Below, piece by piece: positions 23,404 to 36,072 of a stretch of 64,000 bases of DNA (position 1 is the stretch's first letter; each line of letters begins with the position of its first letter). Source of the DNA: Armillaria gallica (lineage: Eukaryota > Basidiomycota > Agaricomycetes > Agaricales > Physalacriaceae); NCBI GenBank assembly GCA_037576215.1, contig JBANDB010000009.1, forward strand, positions 2,604,001 through 2,668,000. Reading direction: 5' to 3'. The notes beneath the pieces were generated by a model. That model was not told the DNA's origin and ran no database searches. It worked only from the letters and a program-made list of their open reading frames with translations. The position numbers were made by a program, and so were the translations under genes.

Positions 23404-26017
23404 TCATAATCCCCGGCTAAACTGCATATTGCGATGCTTGGAGTCTGCACTCTCATCTTCGAGACACAGACAAGTCGATTCAAGATGTAATTCCTCTCCT
23501 GTTAGTATATCTTCTTCTCGAGCTGAAGGAAGGACGACAGCTACAGTCCACCAGATTGGCATTTTTGGAGTTACGCCCTTCGTATAGCATATTGAGCGGA
23601 CATGCTTCCCAGTATCGTTGCCTTTGATAACAACCCAACGCTCGTAATTTCGCAGCGTAGATGGCTCCATCGCCTGAACCATGAAGGGCGACATGCGGAC
23701 CTTCTTCTTTCCCTTTTTCATACAAACTTCCACAGCTGTGTTATCCGCATTCAATTGCGTTATGATTGTCACTGGTTTGCCTGAAACCCATACACAAAGC
23801 TCCAGGCCCAGAAGGTGGATATCAGTGATCCAAAGGCCCTGATTGTCCAAACTGTAGACATTTACGACTCGCAATGATGAGCCATTAGCAGTTCCATCAA
23901 CAGGGGGGGAGGTCTTCAATCGTGGGTCCCATGCTGGAGGTAGTGTTTCCGTGGGAGGACTGGCCCATTCTCAGAACACGACTCCAACCCTAGAGGATGT
24001 GTCCCTGGCAATAGATTTTTCACGTCCAGACTCGATGAAGGCGCGATGAGATAGGAAGGCCTCCTGAGAAACTTTTAGCGGCTGGAACAAGCGTAGTGGC
24101 TGTCGGGTTCTGTGAGATAAGTAAATAAAAAGATCTATAACTGCGTGTCCACTTTGACCAAACTCACATCACTTCCAGTACGTGCTTGTAATCGACCATA
24201 TATTCTTTGTTTGTGATGCTTGGGTCATAGCTCTCGGGTATGATGACTACTCTTAAGCCACTCTCATTATCTTGCCCACATATAACATCCTGAACTGTGC
24301 CGATTTTCATTCGCAAAGACGACTTCTTACCACAGATGACCACGCAGATGCCAATCCACGGTGTTTTTCCCGTGCTTTTGAGAACATGGCGAGTAGGTGA
24401 TCCAGATGCAGAGCTCTCACAAGATTGTAACAACTGCCTAGTTCTGGAAAATGTGTCAGTGTACTTCATATGAACAACTATGTTGAGCTCACGTTTCCTG
24501 TACAAGATTACTAGGATCAATGGTGTATTTGTTCAGTGGCGCTGTGGCATCCTGTTGATGCAACTCAATGACAGTGCGGGGCCCCATCTGTGTCTGAACA
24601 ACCCTTGTGACTGTCCCTCGTTTGCCTTCTAGACGGTGGTTATAACCTGTAACGATTACATGCTTGCCTATCCAATTGCCAGCGTTGAAGAGATTGTCTT
24701 CTTTTCAGGGAGGATTAATCTTCTGCATAGTGTTTTTACCGCAGTTGAATTCCTATTATCCCGCTGTCAATACGAGTTCTGTTGGGAAGAGGAGAAAGTC
24801 ACCTCTAATTTGCCATCCTCGTGTGTCATGAGTACGGATAGGTGGAAATCTAAGACAGATTGTTCATCCTTTTCAAACCGCCATTTATGTGGACATGGTG
24901 CCCTGTATTCTGCGGCGAGGACAGTAGGATGAGCGCTTCGTAGGAAGAGGTCAAGGATCGGCAGTGCGGCAGTAGTGGCTGGTATGATGCTGTCATGGTG
25001 ACATTCGAGTACCAGCAGCCCATGCTCAATCTCACTCTTCTCATTCCAACGAGGTTTGGTGATGGCGTGAACTTCCATACTAGTTCCAAAACGATAGAAT
25101 GTCTCTCCACAATGCCACAGCCCGTGCTTGGTGTGGGAACGATTCCTATTTCACATATGAATGTGCTCCAATTGGAATAATCGCGGCACAACCAACGCGT
25201 CTAAACCCCAGTCGTGGTTGGCTAGAACGCACCCCATATCCCCACAATATGGACCTTGTTTCATGATCACCCAATCACCCTGCTCGACTGGCATCCTTTG
25301 CAACATTTTGAGAGTTGCAGCTTGCTCATCCAAGGGTATCTGTTCAAGAACTGGCCCCCCTTGTGACGTGATAACACAGGAGCAGGACACGAGGAGCATA
25401 CAGAGAGCCAAATTCAAGGAATATATTTGCAGATAAACCCAGTTGCGAGTTTTCGGTATGGCGAATGCAGAACACAAACTATCACCACATAGATGTAGCC
25501 TTCAGAGAAGAAATACAACTAGACGGTCCTGAGTACCGCACTAGCTTAAGAGTCAAGCGTTGAAAGACAGGCACCGATAACAATAGAATACTCACCTTGC
25601 ATCGTACCCGCCAGAGGGAGGTGCTTGCTGAATTTTCTTGAAGCATTTTGGTATGAGCCTCGTGGTCAATACGGCGCTGTTTGCGCGACCGCTCAGTAAT
25701 GCCCTGAACATATCGCTCGATCTCATCATTGTCATTTATATCCGCGTGATTCTCCAGTAAGGATGTCGATATTGCTGCGGGCTCAGAGTCATCCAGAAAA
25801 TCTTTCGGGTAGTTAGTTACCATGCTGATTATTATTAGGTACATTGTTGACCTTTGTATTCGGGCTTGTCGACATCCTCTGGATCGGCATCCTGTTCTCC
25901 ATCTTCCAAAGCCTCAATATCAAAGAACCGTCGATAGTGCTGAGAAGGAAAAAAAACTAAGCCCTACAAACAACGGAAAACCAAGACGTCTACCTGAGAT
26001 ATTTCCCTGACCGACAT
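23404..26017 (-). CDS. Spt5-like KOW/NGN family protein, copy 1
   Basis: Starts at an ATG at 26017 (MSVREISQ), then exons 25939-25852 and 25801-25596 with an acidic N-terminus (IEALEDGEQDADPEDVDKPE) leading into the NGN-like start SLWRVRCK. KOW-type segments follow (GDWVIMKQGPYCGDMGC, then DWGLDALVVPR). The C-terminal part to the TGA at 23404-23406 (RWVVIKGNDTGKHVRSICY, GEELHLESTCLCLEDES) is collinear with the gene at 31576-34409. True Spt5 is an RNA polymerase II elongation factor; this family shares its NGN plus KOW order, but the role of these Agaricomycete relatives is not known to me. The exon carrying the second half of the NGN domain (25450-25595) could not be joined cleanly, so this copy may be damaged. 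Confidence 0.65.
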
Positions 26018-26676
26018 GATATGCCTTGACTACAACATTTTTATGGGGTTTGACATTCAAGAAATTTCGATGCAAACAACTGGCGTGTTGGTCCTGAGCT
26101 GGCAGGTCTCGTCGAGGGTTGGGACAACGGGATAAGAAAGTGTCGGGTGAAGAAGGAATGGGTGTGAGAAAATTGTCCTGATATGGTTGTCTTGTGACAT
26201 CCAGTGGTGTTCGCCATGTTCTCACGCTTCTACCGGAAACTCCATTGATAAGATATTAACTCCGAATATTTGTGCTTATAATGTGAGGATGATTGACTTG
26301 AATTATGAATGAAATGCTTATATGATCCAGGCATCAGTCTATTCCCCATGCTACTGACCTAGGGTTCTGCCAAAGGGTATCAGCTTCAGAGAACTCTGAG
26401 TTGTGCAACGTCTCAACAATCCCAACGCGATGATACCCTATGATAGAGTGAGTCGCTGGATTCATCAATCCGATGAGTCCCATAGGAAGGTTCTGCTGAG
26501 AAAACCAAGTGTCGTAGATTGGGAAAAAGAATAGTATCCTCCTCAGGGTGGTTTTTCCTTAAATCGCGGGGTGAAAATCCCTGCTCTCCTTGTAAATCTC
26601 CGATGACAGATTAACTTTGTTGACAGGTTATCGCCGTAGCACCACCAAAAAAAAAAAAGAATAGTATCTGTTAGAG
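26018..26676. other. Intergenic, nothing recognised
   Basis: Upstream region of the Spt5-like gene. A 101-codon frame (25920-26225) overlaps its first exons in another frame and is not supported. A run of 12 A lies near 26647. Confidence 0.35.
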
Positions 26677-26679
26677 TCA

Positions 26680-27145
26680 GTCTCCCTGGCATGTCCCTTC
26701 TGCCTTCAAAGCATGAGCTACCGAGAACGCGTTGGCTGCTTTAACGAACAACTGCAAGGTCAGCAGTGGAGCCCTTGTGCAAGGATAGTAGCCACCAAAT
26801 TGCTCCGCAGGAGTAGGGAATAGATGCAAGACATCCAGCGCACGCCCCGAATGCTGCAATAGGTTACAGCAATCTATGTCTTCTGAACCGAATAAGGGCA
26901 TGAACAACCCAGGCATGTCATTTGTAAAAGTTCGAGCCTGCGCAATTCTGGTAAACAAATTGAGTCAATGCTAATGGGGGCGCTGGAGATATAAATCTTT
27001 GTGGCCAGTAGACAACAATGGTGAGACGGCGTAGAGCGAGGTGATTGTCGACTGGCTTATCGAAAATTTGAGCGCCATTGGCGTCGGCAATGGGTTCGCC
27101 AAAGGACGTCAACTGTGTTGTCTGTCTAACTCGATGACACAAGGG
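26680..27145 (-). pseudogene. F-box protein fragment related to the 2-4 kb gene
   Basis: Encodes segments alignable to the leucine-rich part of the 2035-4378 protein: LRRLTIVVYWPQRFISP against LRRLTIFVYQTQRYVFP, then MPLFGSEDI..LLQHSGRALDVLHL against MPLFDSENM..LLQRSGCALDILRI. A frameshift near 26940 separates the two pieces. No F-box remains. R copy 6 starts directly next to it. Confidence 0.75.
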
Positions 27146-28320
27146 ATTTGATGGATGTCACGGTTCGCAATCAGGAATCGGCGTCAAGTGCAGAGAAAAT
27201 TTAAATGTGGCAGAAGGTTGAAGACAATGCAGAAGCGAACCGTGGGGCAACTTCCAAATCAGGATGATGAGGTCCCCACCATGAGTAAAAGGCTGTCCTT
27301 CGAAACGCTGGAAATAACGGGTGACATTCTGCTGGATAAAATCAATAAGAATATCAGGGATAATCGATAAAGGGTAGACCAAAGTTCAGATGGAATATTC
27401 CGTTGAGGCCATCTCCATCTGACAAATCGTCACTGGATGTGGACGTGTCCCGCTGTAACCTCCGTCAGGATAGCCAAGTGTGAACTAGGATGTATCCTCA
27501 CTATATTCCTGTAGTGAAATCTGAGTCTGCGCTGGTGAAAGAGGAAGACATACATCAAAAAAATGTATGTACACTTGTGAGGGTATTGGCAATGAGCGGC
27601 TGCTGTCGAGGAGAACGGTGCTGGGACTACACAGATAACATATTGATGAGCCTGTGGTGCAATTTCTTGACATACCCTGCTGGCCCGTGCGATGACCTTC
27701 ACAGCGCAACCAAGACAGAGACAGTGAGGGGGCACCTAAAATCTGGCAAAATTAGATATTATCAGAAGGACGATCTCTCTATCCAGGACATAGGAACACA
27801 CTATGCCTCTCCGTCCTACTATCTATTCCTGTCCTCATATCCTCCAATATTCACAAATTCACAAATTCACTGCAATGTTGTCGATATGAGCAAGAGCCTA
27901 CGAGGAGAATAAGGAAGCGACCACTCACCAGCGTCAAATCCAGCATCTCGAACCTGCGAGTCGATTCTCCACAAGAAAACTTGATATGATTACCATCCCA
28001 GACAAAAACAGCTGAAGCGAGCGCCCTAGCACTGAATTTCGATGGGTGCCGATGACAAGAGAAGAAGACTGTGGGAATGCTATCTCTCGGCTACATTCGG
28101 TGCCCAAAATCATTAACTCCCCTAAATCCGTGGCTCGGGGAGATAAGGAATTTGATGCTATATCTGATTCCCGCCATCACTTTCTCACCCACTGTGTCCG
28201 TTAAGCGTAGGATTGTCCCTTGTAGCCCCAGCGGTGAGTACGTCTTCAAATTTACATTCAGATATTGTCATTTTACGATCCACTTAGATACATGGCATCA
28301 TGTCCAAACTACCTTTCCTG
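27129..28320 (+). repeat. Dispersed repeat family R, copy 6 (diverged)
   Basis: The left half is more diverged than in other copies (gaps near 27480-27700); the right half (27780-28320) is close to consensus with a deletion near 28190. The minus-strand frame is truncated and shifted. Confidence 0.75.
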
Positions 28321-29009
28321 ACAAGCGTGATGCTTTGCGCAAAGCTACTAGGCTATCCACATTATCAGTAGGTGGGTAACACATCGTGTAATACTTCTCA
28401 TATAAGGGTGTGCCTTTATATATTATACCTCAGTACAAATTGTGCTGCTTAATTTGTACTCCAGGCTGTTAGTAATTCCCACCATCTCTTCACCGCGTGA
28501 TAGGCTCCCCAATTATAATTAGCTAGCCTGCAGGAGATGGGGAATGCTCTGCCTGGTGCAGTTTCTCCTGCTTATCTGTTGGATCCAGTGAGTAGTGTCA
28601 AAGCAGCTTGGTTGACAGGGTTGAAATGATCGTCAGTAGTCTGTGAATTAAGTAGTAGCAGCCTCAAAATCTGAGTATTGTTAACGGAGGGGCTCAGGTA
28701 AACAGTAACAAGCCAAATCATCGCCACACTGAATATCTTACTTTCGAGAGATCTGTGGGGCTGCATATTCCGGACATCAGATTTAATTGAAAAATAAGAT
28801 ACCATCGTTTCTCTATAAACCCACTTCTAGTACTAACGAAACAAAAATATGATAAATTGTAAAGCACACTTTTCGAGTCTATCGCTCACTGATGACTTCT
28901 CCTCTATCTAAGAACAGTTTCAGCATAAGGGAGGCAGGGTCTTCTCTTTGTTCGTTCGGAGTATATATAAGTGGGTGATCCCTTGTGAAAGACAAACTGT
29001 TTTTCACTC
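28321..29009. other. Intergenic and F-box promoter
   Basis: No exon recognised to 28880. The last about 110 nt (TATATATAAG near 28963) match the promoter of the F-box pseudogene copy. Confidence 0.4.
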
Positions 29010-30613
29010 ATGCCTCGGCGTGCATCTACCACGACTGATCTTCGCTACCCATGCAGCAGGCGTGAGCACCCCGTATCTCACGGCAACATCCTCCTCACCA
29101 GACCTATCAAACGACGCGCTTCGCAGAGCCTTACAGTACGACAAAGACACCAGACCCCCCTTCAACTTCCCCCATCTAGGTTGCTTACCTTACTGGTTGA
29201 GCTTCAATTAGAGATTTGTTCTTACATGTCGAATCCTGATCTGTTGCAAAGTGCCTCGGCGTGCAGACAGGTGCTGGAGATTGTCGTGGAGATCCTTGGC
29301 AAAAGGCTCGAGTTGTGGGATGAACAGGGTTCATGCTGGGTGACCTCAGAGAGCTTTTCTGCGGCGAAACTCTGGCTCTGGTCCAAGCAGGGATGTCAGA
29401 CACCATCAGGCGTTGAGTTGAGCGTGAACTTTTTTGACCTGGAAGGCCTCAGGTGCTGCATACAATTCCTAACTCTGGCGGCCCCCCGTCAATTTGCAAC
29501 CATTGGATTGAATCTCGACCTCTCGCTTTCCCATCCAATGACCATTCAATGGTCCCTTTTAGAACACTTTTTCTCCCTAGTTCATAATTGCGCTCTCCAA
29601 CAGGTCTACCTTTTCTCGACAATGTCATTACCGACTCCTCCCTATAGTGACTTGCAAGACTGGCCACCATTCACCTTCCGTTCCCTCAGCTCTACAAAGA
29701 ACTTGACGATTTTCGATGACAAAAACTTGTTCCTTAGCGAGTTCATACCTTCCATGTTTCCAGACCTCGAGCAATTGGTCTTGGCAAGATCGTCTCGGCT
29801 TCCAGAGCAATGGAACTTCCTGACTAATGTGTGCTTGAAGAATCTGACCAAGCTCCGGCTGTCAATAACCATTCCAGAGCACATCGTCCGAGCTTTACTT
29901 CAGCATCATCCGACACTTACCATGCTGAATACAGTATCTGCTACCATCGTCGACGATGACCCAGATTCACAGGCAATGCACGACTACGAGGGCTTCAACT
30001 GTGGATTAACCTTCCTCAGTGGCCATCCCACACTGCTGGTGCCGATGTTGACAGGCACAACATTCGAGGGCCTTGAATGGTTAGAACTGAAACCTGAATG
30101 TGGGCCAAGTTCTATCGAGGCTTTCTTTCAGGTCATATTGCCCACAATCTTCTCATCCAGTAACTTGACACGAAAGACGCATGTCGAACTCTCCCTGCCC
30201 TGCCCCCCAAAGGAGGGCTTGAACAATTTCCAGTTCCTCCACCCAGTCACCCAGTCCCATGTTCCCTTGGAGGTGGATTATTTGCGACTTACGTTCAACA
30301 GCTATGATAACGTTGATGACGTCCTGGTAGGCATCCTCCCAAATGCACTAGCTGCTCGCATATTGACGGTACACTCTAGAAGGCGTGGTTATTGTGCGTG
30401 ACCTTCATCACAGGAATCGACATCATACTATGGGTGACTTGGCTACAAGGCATTGCTATTGACAAGATCATCCTATTCGCAAATACATCCTGCACGTTCC
30501 ACCAGCTCAGCATTCGAGGAAAGGATAACCACATGTGCAGCATGACAAACATAGCAGGAAGAGCACACGGTGTGAAGCTAGTACCAGGGACAAAGCCATC
30601 CAGTTCCGGCTGA
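29010..30613 (+). CDS. F-box-like/LRR-type protein, intact (516 aa)
   Basis: Exons 29010-30326 and 30380-30613 (53-nt intron, GTAGGC..CTCTAG). The start is MPRRASTTTDLRY; an upstream in-frame alternative is not conserved with the paralogue. An F-box-like segment lies at about residues 60-95 (VELQLEICSYMSNPDLLQ), followed by about 400 residues of leucine-rich sequence typical of fungal F-box proteins (RSSRLPEQWNFLTNVCLKNL). It likely acts as a substrate adaptor of an SCF ubiquitin ligase; the target is unknown. If the intron is not removed, the protein ends at 30401 (463 aa). The TGA at 30611-30613 is followed at once by the 3' UTR-like part of R copy 7. Closest relatives here: 20873-22473 (broken) and, more distant, 42493-43967. 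Confidence 0.78.
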
Positions 30614-31215
30614 ATTGAGACAGAAATTATATTAGGATTGTATGTCACAGTAAATGAGAAAAGGAATGAAACTTGTGTGGAAATTTAACTAGATCGTCTG
30701 AAAATTGAAACATGAACTCGACAACACAAGGGATTTGACGGAAGTTCAAGGTTCGCGATAAGAAATCGCCGTCAAGCACAAGGAAAATCTGAATATTGGC
30801 AGATGGGTGCAGACACTGCAGAAGCGAGTCGCGGGACAAGTCCTGAGCAACTTCCAAATCCGGACTGTGGGGGCCCTACCACCACGAAAAGGCTGTCTTT
30901 TGAAATACTGAAAAAAAGGTGGATATCCTGCTAGGAAATATTCGGAATCAGTAAGAGCAAAGTTGGGTAAAGGGGTATACTAATGTTCAGTTTGCCATCA
31001 CGGTCAGACGAATCGTAATTGGATGTGTCCTGCTGTACCTTCGTCGAGGACAACCATGCATGCATTGTCATGTATCTCCGCTATATTCCTGTAGACATAT
31101 CTGAGTCTGCCTTGATGAAAGAGGAAGACATGTCAAAAAATGTATAGACACTTGCGAGGATCGAGCGACCAAAAGATCGGGGATAGCGAGTGTACTGGCA
31201 AGCAGCTACTTTCGA
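30614..31215 (+). repeat. Dispersed repeat family R, copy 7 (left half, diverged)
   Basis: Continues from the F-box stop codon: the UTR-like part ('atgtcacagtaaatgagaaa'), the 'cgccgtcaagcacaagg' block, the tRNA-like segment (about 30815-30885, no intact B box) and part of the next region. A weak piece of the right half is seen near 31405-31440 ('ccatcactttctcacc'). Confidence 0.7.
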
Positions 31216-31575
31216 GTAAGATCAGACCATATTAATGAAGGGAATGAAATGTTACACAAATCTGTAGAGTCCGACCAGCAGGAACACATGGTGGGAAACG
31301 AGGCGTGGGAAGTTCATTCTTCCTTGGCTATATCGGGCCCTAAAATTGCGGTCGTCCGAAATCCGAGGACGTTCAGACGAAAGCAAAATCATGGACCGGT
31401 ATCAGCTGCTGGCCATCACTTTCTCACCCTTTCCCACTTGTTCTCCAACCATCACCATCATCAATCGGTGGTGGTCGTTGCTCGCGCTAAGCTAGTAGTA
31501 CCACGAAATTAAATTGGTTGTGCCGTCTGACCAGAGTGATTTTTTAGACTGTAATCTTTGCTGATAAGTAGGACC

Positions 31576-34409
31576 ATGGCCATTACTTCTCGCAATGGCT
31601 CTCAGGTGAGTAAACATCAATGCCTCGTACATTTCGCGTCCTAAAGATTGATTAGTGGTATAACTATTGTGGTTTTGTAGATTTGGAAGCCTTGGAGGAT
31701 AATGATTGCATGTCGGATGATGCAGAAGAGGCGGATGACATTGATGGTTTGAGAGCTGGCTTGTAGCCCTCTCCATTACAGCGTTAACGTTCTCCAGGTT
31801 TCATCGACGACGACAATGATTCCACTGAAACAGCTTCAAAGCCCAGTTCCAGTCATCAAAGCGACAATTTTTCCGCTGAACAACTAAAGGAGTACGCGGC
31901 GGCAATAATAGAATGTGCCAGGAAACGCTGGTGGATTGAGACTGACTCGAGTTCTGGTGGCCTTGATTCTGTGGATTCACTTTGGGTGGTAGGCTCTTCT
32001 GGTCCATTATGGAGAGTTCACATCAAGGTGCGTTATTTCTCATGTCTCTGTAAACTACAGCTAAATCATATTTCAGAAACATGCCCAAGATCATTTGGTA
32101 TCTCGCCTCAAGCATTACAAAATGTCCAACCATTGCCTCACCGCTGCTTTTGCCATTCCCCTAGTCTCTCAATGGGTGTATCTGGACTGTCAATACGTGA
32201 ATCCTTCTCTCCGACAGCTACTTTCCTCTTCTTTTGCTGTCGCTACCTCCAATGGCACACCGATTTTGGAAAAAGTCCCCATCGAGGAAGTAGCCTCCAT
32301 TCGGACGATGCAGCAGGGCAAGCCAAACCTACAAAAAGGTGATTGGGTTGTGCTATCAACAGGCCCATATCGCAACGATGTGGGATGTGTGCGTGAGATA
32401 TATGATTGGGGTGCAGAAATCCTTGTTATTCCTCGTTTCTACTCCTGCAAGTATCGGCACAGCCCCCAGCAAAATAGAAGACAGCTCAGCTCGCTCTATC
32501 TCTGGGATACCAATCAAATGCTCCAATGGCTAGGAACTATGAGGCAAATATGCCAACTTACCCAGACCCAGAAACATCAAAATGGTGAATACGACCATGG
32601 TTTACTGGTCTTGGAGTGCAAATTCCCATCTCTGGTCACTGCGACTACAATATCTGCATCGATTCTGGGTTTATTTGTCGAAAGTCAACACTTAGATGTC
32701 GTGCAGGCAATATTGCGAGCACCCTGTCCAATGGAATGGCATTTCCAAGTTGGAGACCTTGTCGAGGTCCCGAGCAATAGGTCGGGTGTAGTGTGCAGTG
32801 TCAACACTTTTGGCATGGCAGTCGATCTGGACAATGGTGCAGGCATACACCAGTTCCCTTTTTGCCATGTGATCAAAAGCATACTTGTCGGCGATTTCAT
32901 CCTCTGCTTGGAATCGGGTCGTGAAGGATTAGTCCAAGTGGTAAAGCAATTCCATATTGTTGCGCTGACCAAAGGGCCCGACGAAGAGATTGAGGTGTGT
33001 ATTATCTGATTGCTCGAGCCAACAATTCTCTGATTCTCTTCCAGGAGTTCCAACGCCCTAGGAATTCAGTGTCATGTCAATCTCCACACACTCAAGATTA
33101 CAGTGACTATGCAAAGGAAAAAATTACACTGAATGCGAGCTGCATTGGGAAGCGTGTTGTTGTGGGCGCTTATGGTCTTACACTCAGAGGAAAGGCGGGG
33201 ATCGTTATAGATGTCGTGAACGAGGAAGGATGTCCAATGACCATAGTCGTATTGGATGATGAGCCTGAAGTTCCCCATGTGTTTCATCCGGGAGACCTTA
33301 CCATTGAAGGGTATATGTTCATTTCTGCCTATCCATATGGTGCTGAGACTCCTTGGTTGTAGACGGGGTGAACAGCTTGACATCAGGGAGACCTCGACTG
33401 CCCTGGAACAGATCAAAGGTTCTATACAAAGCACAGGCCAAACACCTTGGATTGGGGTACAGGTCGGAATATTCCACCCAGGGCATCCCCTCAGAACCAA
33501 GATCGGCACAGTCAGGGATGTCATTTGTGGTCAAGAGAACCCAAGCAGACTACGTCTTGTTATTGTTCTGGAGAGCTATGACCCAGCGACAACAAATAAA
33601 GAGCATACCATGGATTATGAACATGTTCTAGATGTTGAGTAAGTGGCATCATCTGTAACTATTGAAAAATCTAAAAGGTGCACAGAACCAAGCGCCCTTT
33701 GAGATTTTACAAGCCCCTTTTACGATCACAGAGCGCTTTTCTTCCTCCAATGTCTTTCATTCAATCCAGGTATGAAGAGCGCATGGAAAGAATCGGTCAA
33801 ACAGGAGATTTCATCAGAAACAGGGCGACGACACCGCCTTCTACTCTCGATCCAGCCTGGGATCCCCGTTCTAAGACACCCCCTCCCCCAAATGGGTGTT
33901 CCTCTGCCTCAACGTCAAATTTACATCAAGTTTCTTATGAGTGCCATGGCCATTGGGCGACAGACAGGCGACTGCTAGGTCGTGAATTGTGCATCAAATT
34001 GAATGGAAAAGCGAAAACTCTCGTTTGTCGGCAGGGCAAGAGCAGCTCACTGGTGGAATGCTACATCCGCAAAGGCAAGAAGAAATTAGAGGCAGCTTGA
34101 CCTGAGTTAGTCGAAGCCATGCATCCCACCACTCCTTGCAATTACGAACATTGGATTGTCATTAAGGGTCAGCACACAGGCAAGTATGTGCACTCCATTT
34201 GCTATAAGAAAGGGGCAACACCAAAAACGCCGATTTTGTGGACAGTGGCTGTGGTCGCACCTGTGGAAGGCAAAGTAGACGAGCAGACAGGAGAAGAGCT
34301 GCACCTTGAATCTACAGAACTTTGCCTAGAGGATGAAAGCGACTCTTCAAAGGAAATCAACATGTTGTTCAGTCGAAAGCTGCGAGAGGAGGCTCCTCGT
34401 CATTACTGA
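31576..34409 (+). CDS. Spt5-like KOW/NGN family protein, copy 2 (one premature stop)
   Basis: Exons 31576-31605, 31656-31746, 31798-32027, 32077-32994, 33045-33310, 33363-33638 and 33686-34409; every junction keeps frame (845 codons). The acidic N-terminus is followed by an NGN-like domain beginning LWRVHIK and ending near WVYLDCQ. KOW-type segments follow: GDWVVLSTGPYRNDVGC, VGDLVEVPSNRSGVVCSV, IGKRVVVGAYGLTLRGKAGI, TPWIGVQVGIF..KIGTVRDV and YEHWIVIKGQHTGKYVHS. NGN plus several KOWs is the Spt5 arrangement, but length and sequence mark a divergent family. A TGA at 34098-34100 interrupts the last exon; the reading continues in the same frame to 34409 and aligns with copy 1, so this is a single nonsense change or a shortened protein. 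Confidence 0.75.
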
Positions 34410-34873
34410 CACAGAACATCTTTTATACTATACCAATCTTCTATGATACCCACTGCCATACACCTTGCTACGTACTGTCTCAATTTTCAAAACTGTAAAA
34501 TCGCAACTACTCAACAAGATCCGCTCGACTTTAAATTTGTTAAATCCGTGGAGAGAAAACTGGGCTTGATACCAACTTACCTGTCACTTAAGCACACCAT
34601 AAAGGACAAATCAAAGAGGTGGAGCAATGGTCTCGCCGCACAGTATCGAACTGCATCAGTGTTAACACGTCGAGGAGTCAGATATCAGGCTCATTCCGTT
34701 ATTTTTGCAGTAGCGGTGCCGCTCTCCTTGATAGCATGCAGTCATACGATGAATTAGAGAATATGATACGATTTTTACAACTATGAGAATATTAGCAGGC
34801 TTTCGAAACTACACTACATTATAACATGTCAGAAGGAAGAAATTTCAATGTAGTCTTGCCATCTTGCCATCCC
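34410..34873. other. Intergenic
   Basis: Separates the convergent ends of the Spt5-like gene and the next minus-strand gene. It contains the short match (34675-34735) to 12125-12185. A 104-codon frame at 34443-34757 shows no motif. Confidence 0.35.
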
Positions 34874-35792
34874 CTATCCCTCGCGATCATACTGATCTAC
34901 AGCTAATTGATTGGCATTTGGCCAGGTGAAGACATACGTTGGCAGATTGATAGCTTCAACTGGGTGAAGGTCTTGCCTTTGGCTCGGCGTCAACATTTGC
35001 AGCCAGTCTGTGTCGTAGAAGTTGATGGGCAGGCCTGCTAGCGGTGGGCATGAACTCTTCAGCACATGACGATAAGGGAGCCGTAGTCGAATGCGAGTGG
35101 CCACTCCTCCTCTAGAACGGCCTGACACTGCTTGATTCACTGTCGCCTGATTGCAGTTGAGCCATTTGAGTAGTCGAACGAGCTCCGAACTACGCCACTC
35201 TTTCCGTCGCACCAGCACAACATCCTTTCCTTGAAAGCCATACTGCTGCAAGACACTTTCATCTCCACTCTCATCGGAACTCATGTACACCGTGCTGCAT
35301 GTCTCGAGGATGTGGAACAAAACAAGGAAGACCTCTTGCCGGTTGCTGTTCATACAAAATCAGAGTCTGTAATCATACAACTGTACCGAATCAGTGGTGT
35401 TATAGACCAAAAATTGCATGTCTTACCCCTGTATGACGTCGAGATCTACAGCCCACAGTATTGGAGTGTTCGAGTCTACCATTGAGGTATCGTCCAAGGG
35501 ATTGTCTGAGAGTGCTAAGATGCTGCATAAAGTGTTTGCCGATGAACTGTGTTTCCTCCACCCACTCCGGGTGTTTCTTCTTCTGAATTGAAATAAAGCC
35601 TGCGACAAATAAATCTTTTAGCGCGAGATTCCATACATGATTAATGTGCTCCCAGCATGGACGCAAAGGCAATAAGGACGGCAGAGTTGACCGATCACCA
35701 CTCTTGTATGCGTCGGCTTGATCGAGTTTTGTATAGCAGCCGTGGGAAACAGCAGAGTGGATATCCTTGTCCATTTTGATTGACAGCAGCAA
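34874..35792 (-). CDS. Conserved Agaricomycete protein of unknown function
   Basis: Minus-strand gene. The first part (35792 to about 35427) carries WEHINHVWNLALKDLFVAGF and continues, after a one-base shift of frame near 35520-35560, as ALSDNPLDDTS..PILWAVDLDVIQG. An intron of about 80 nt (35426-35346, GTAAGA..AACAG) leads into exon 2, containing VYMSSDESGDE, VRRKEWRSSELVRLLKWLN and LPINFYDTDWLQML, ending near 34874. The MSSDE/LP.NFYD pattern is, as far as I recall, typical of a large family of uncharacterised mushroom proteins. The apparent frame shift means it could be a pseudogene or hide another intron. Confidence 0.55.
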
Positions 35793-36072
35793 ACTGCGTT
35801 GATATGTGCAGATCGCTTTCTGGAAGCATCCAGTCAGAGTAAGATCAGGGGATCAAAAAAAGTCATTACCATTAGTAGAGTCTCATCGGGATTTCAACTT
35901 TGCTCAGGGCGCTTTGCCTTGTACCGCCCAGAGTCTACGTCGCTCTTCATTTTCATTTTCTTCTTCTTCATTTTCTTTGTATGATTTCCCACGTCGCTGG
36001 AGTCCCCCTCCTCACCGCTGTCTGGGTTCGAGAGATCATCATTTCTCTGAGGGTGGCCCTGACTTGTAGAAT

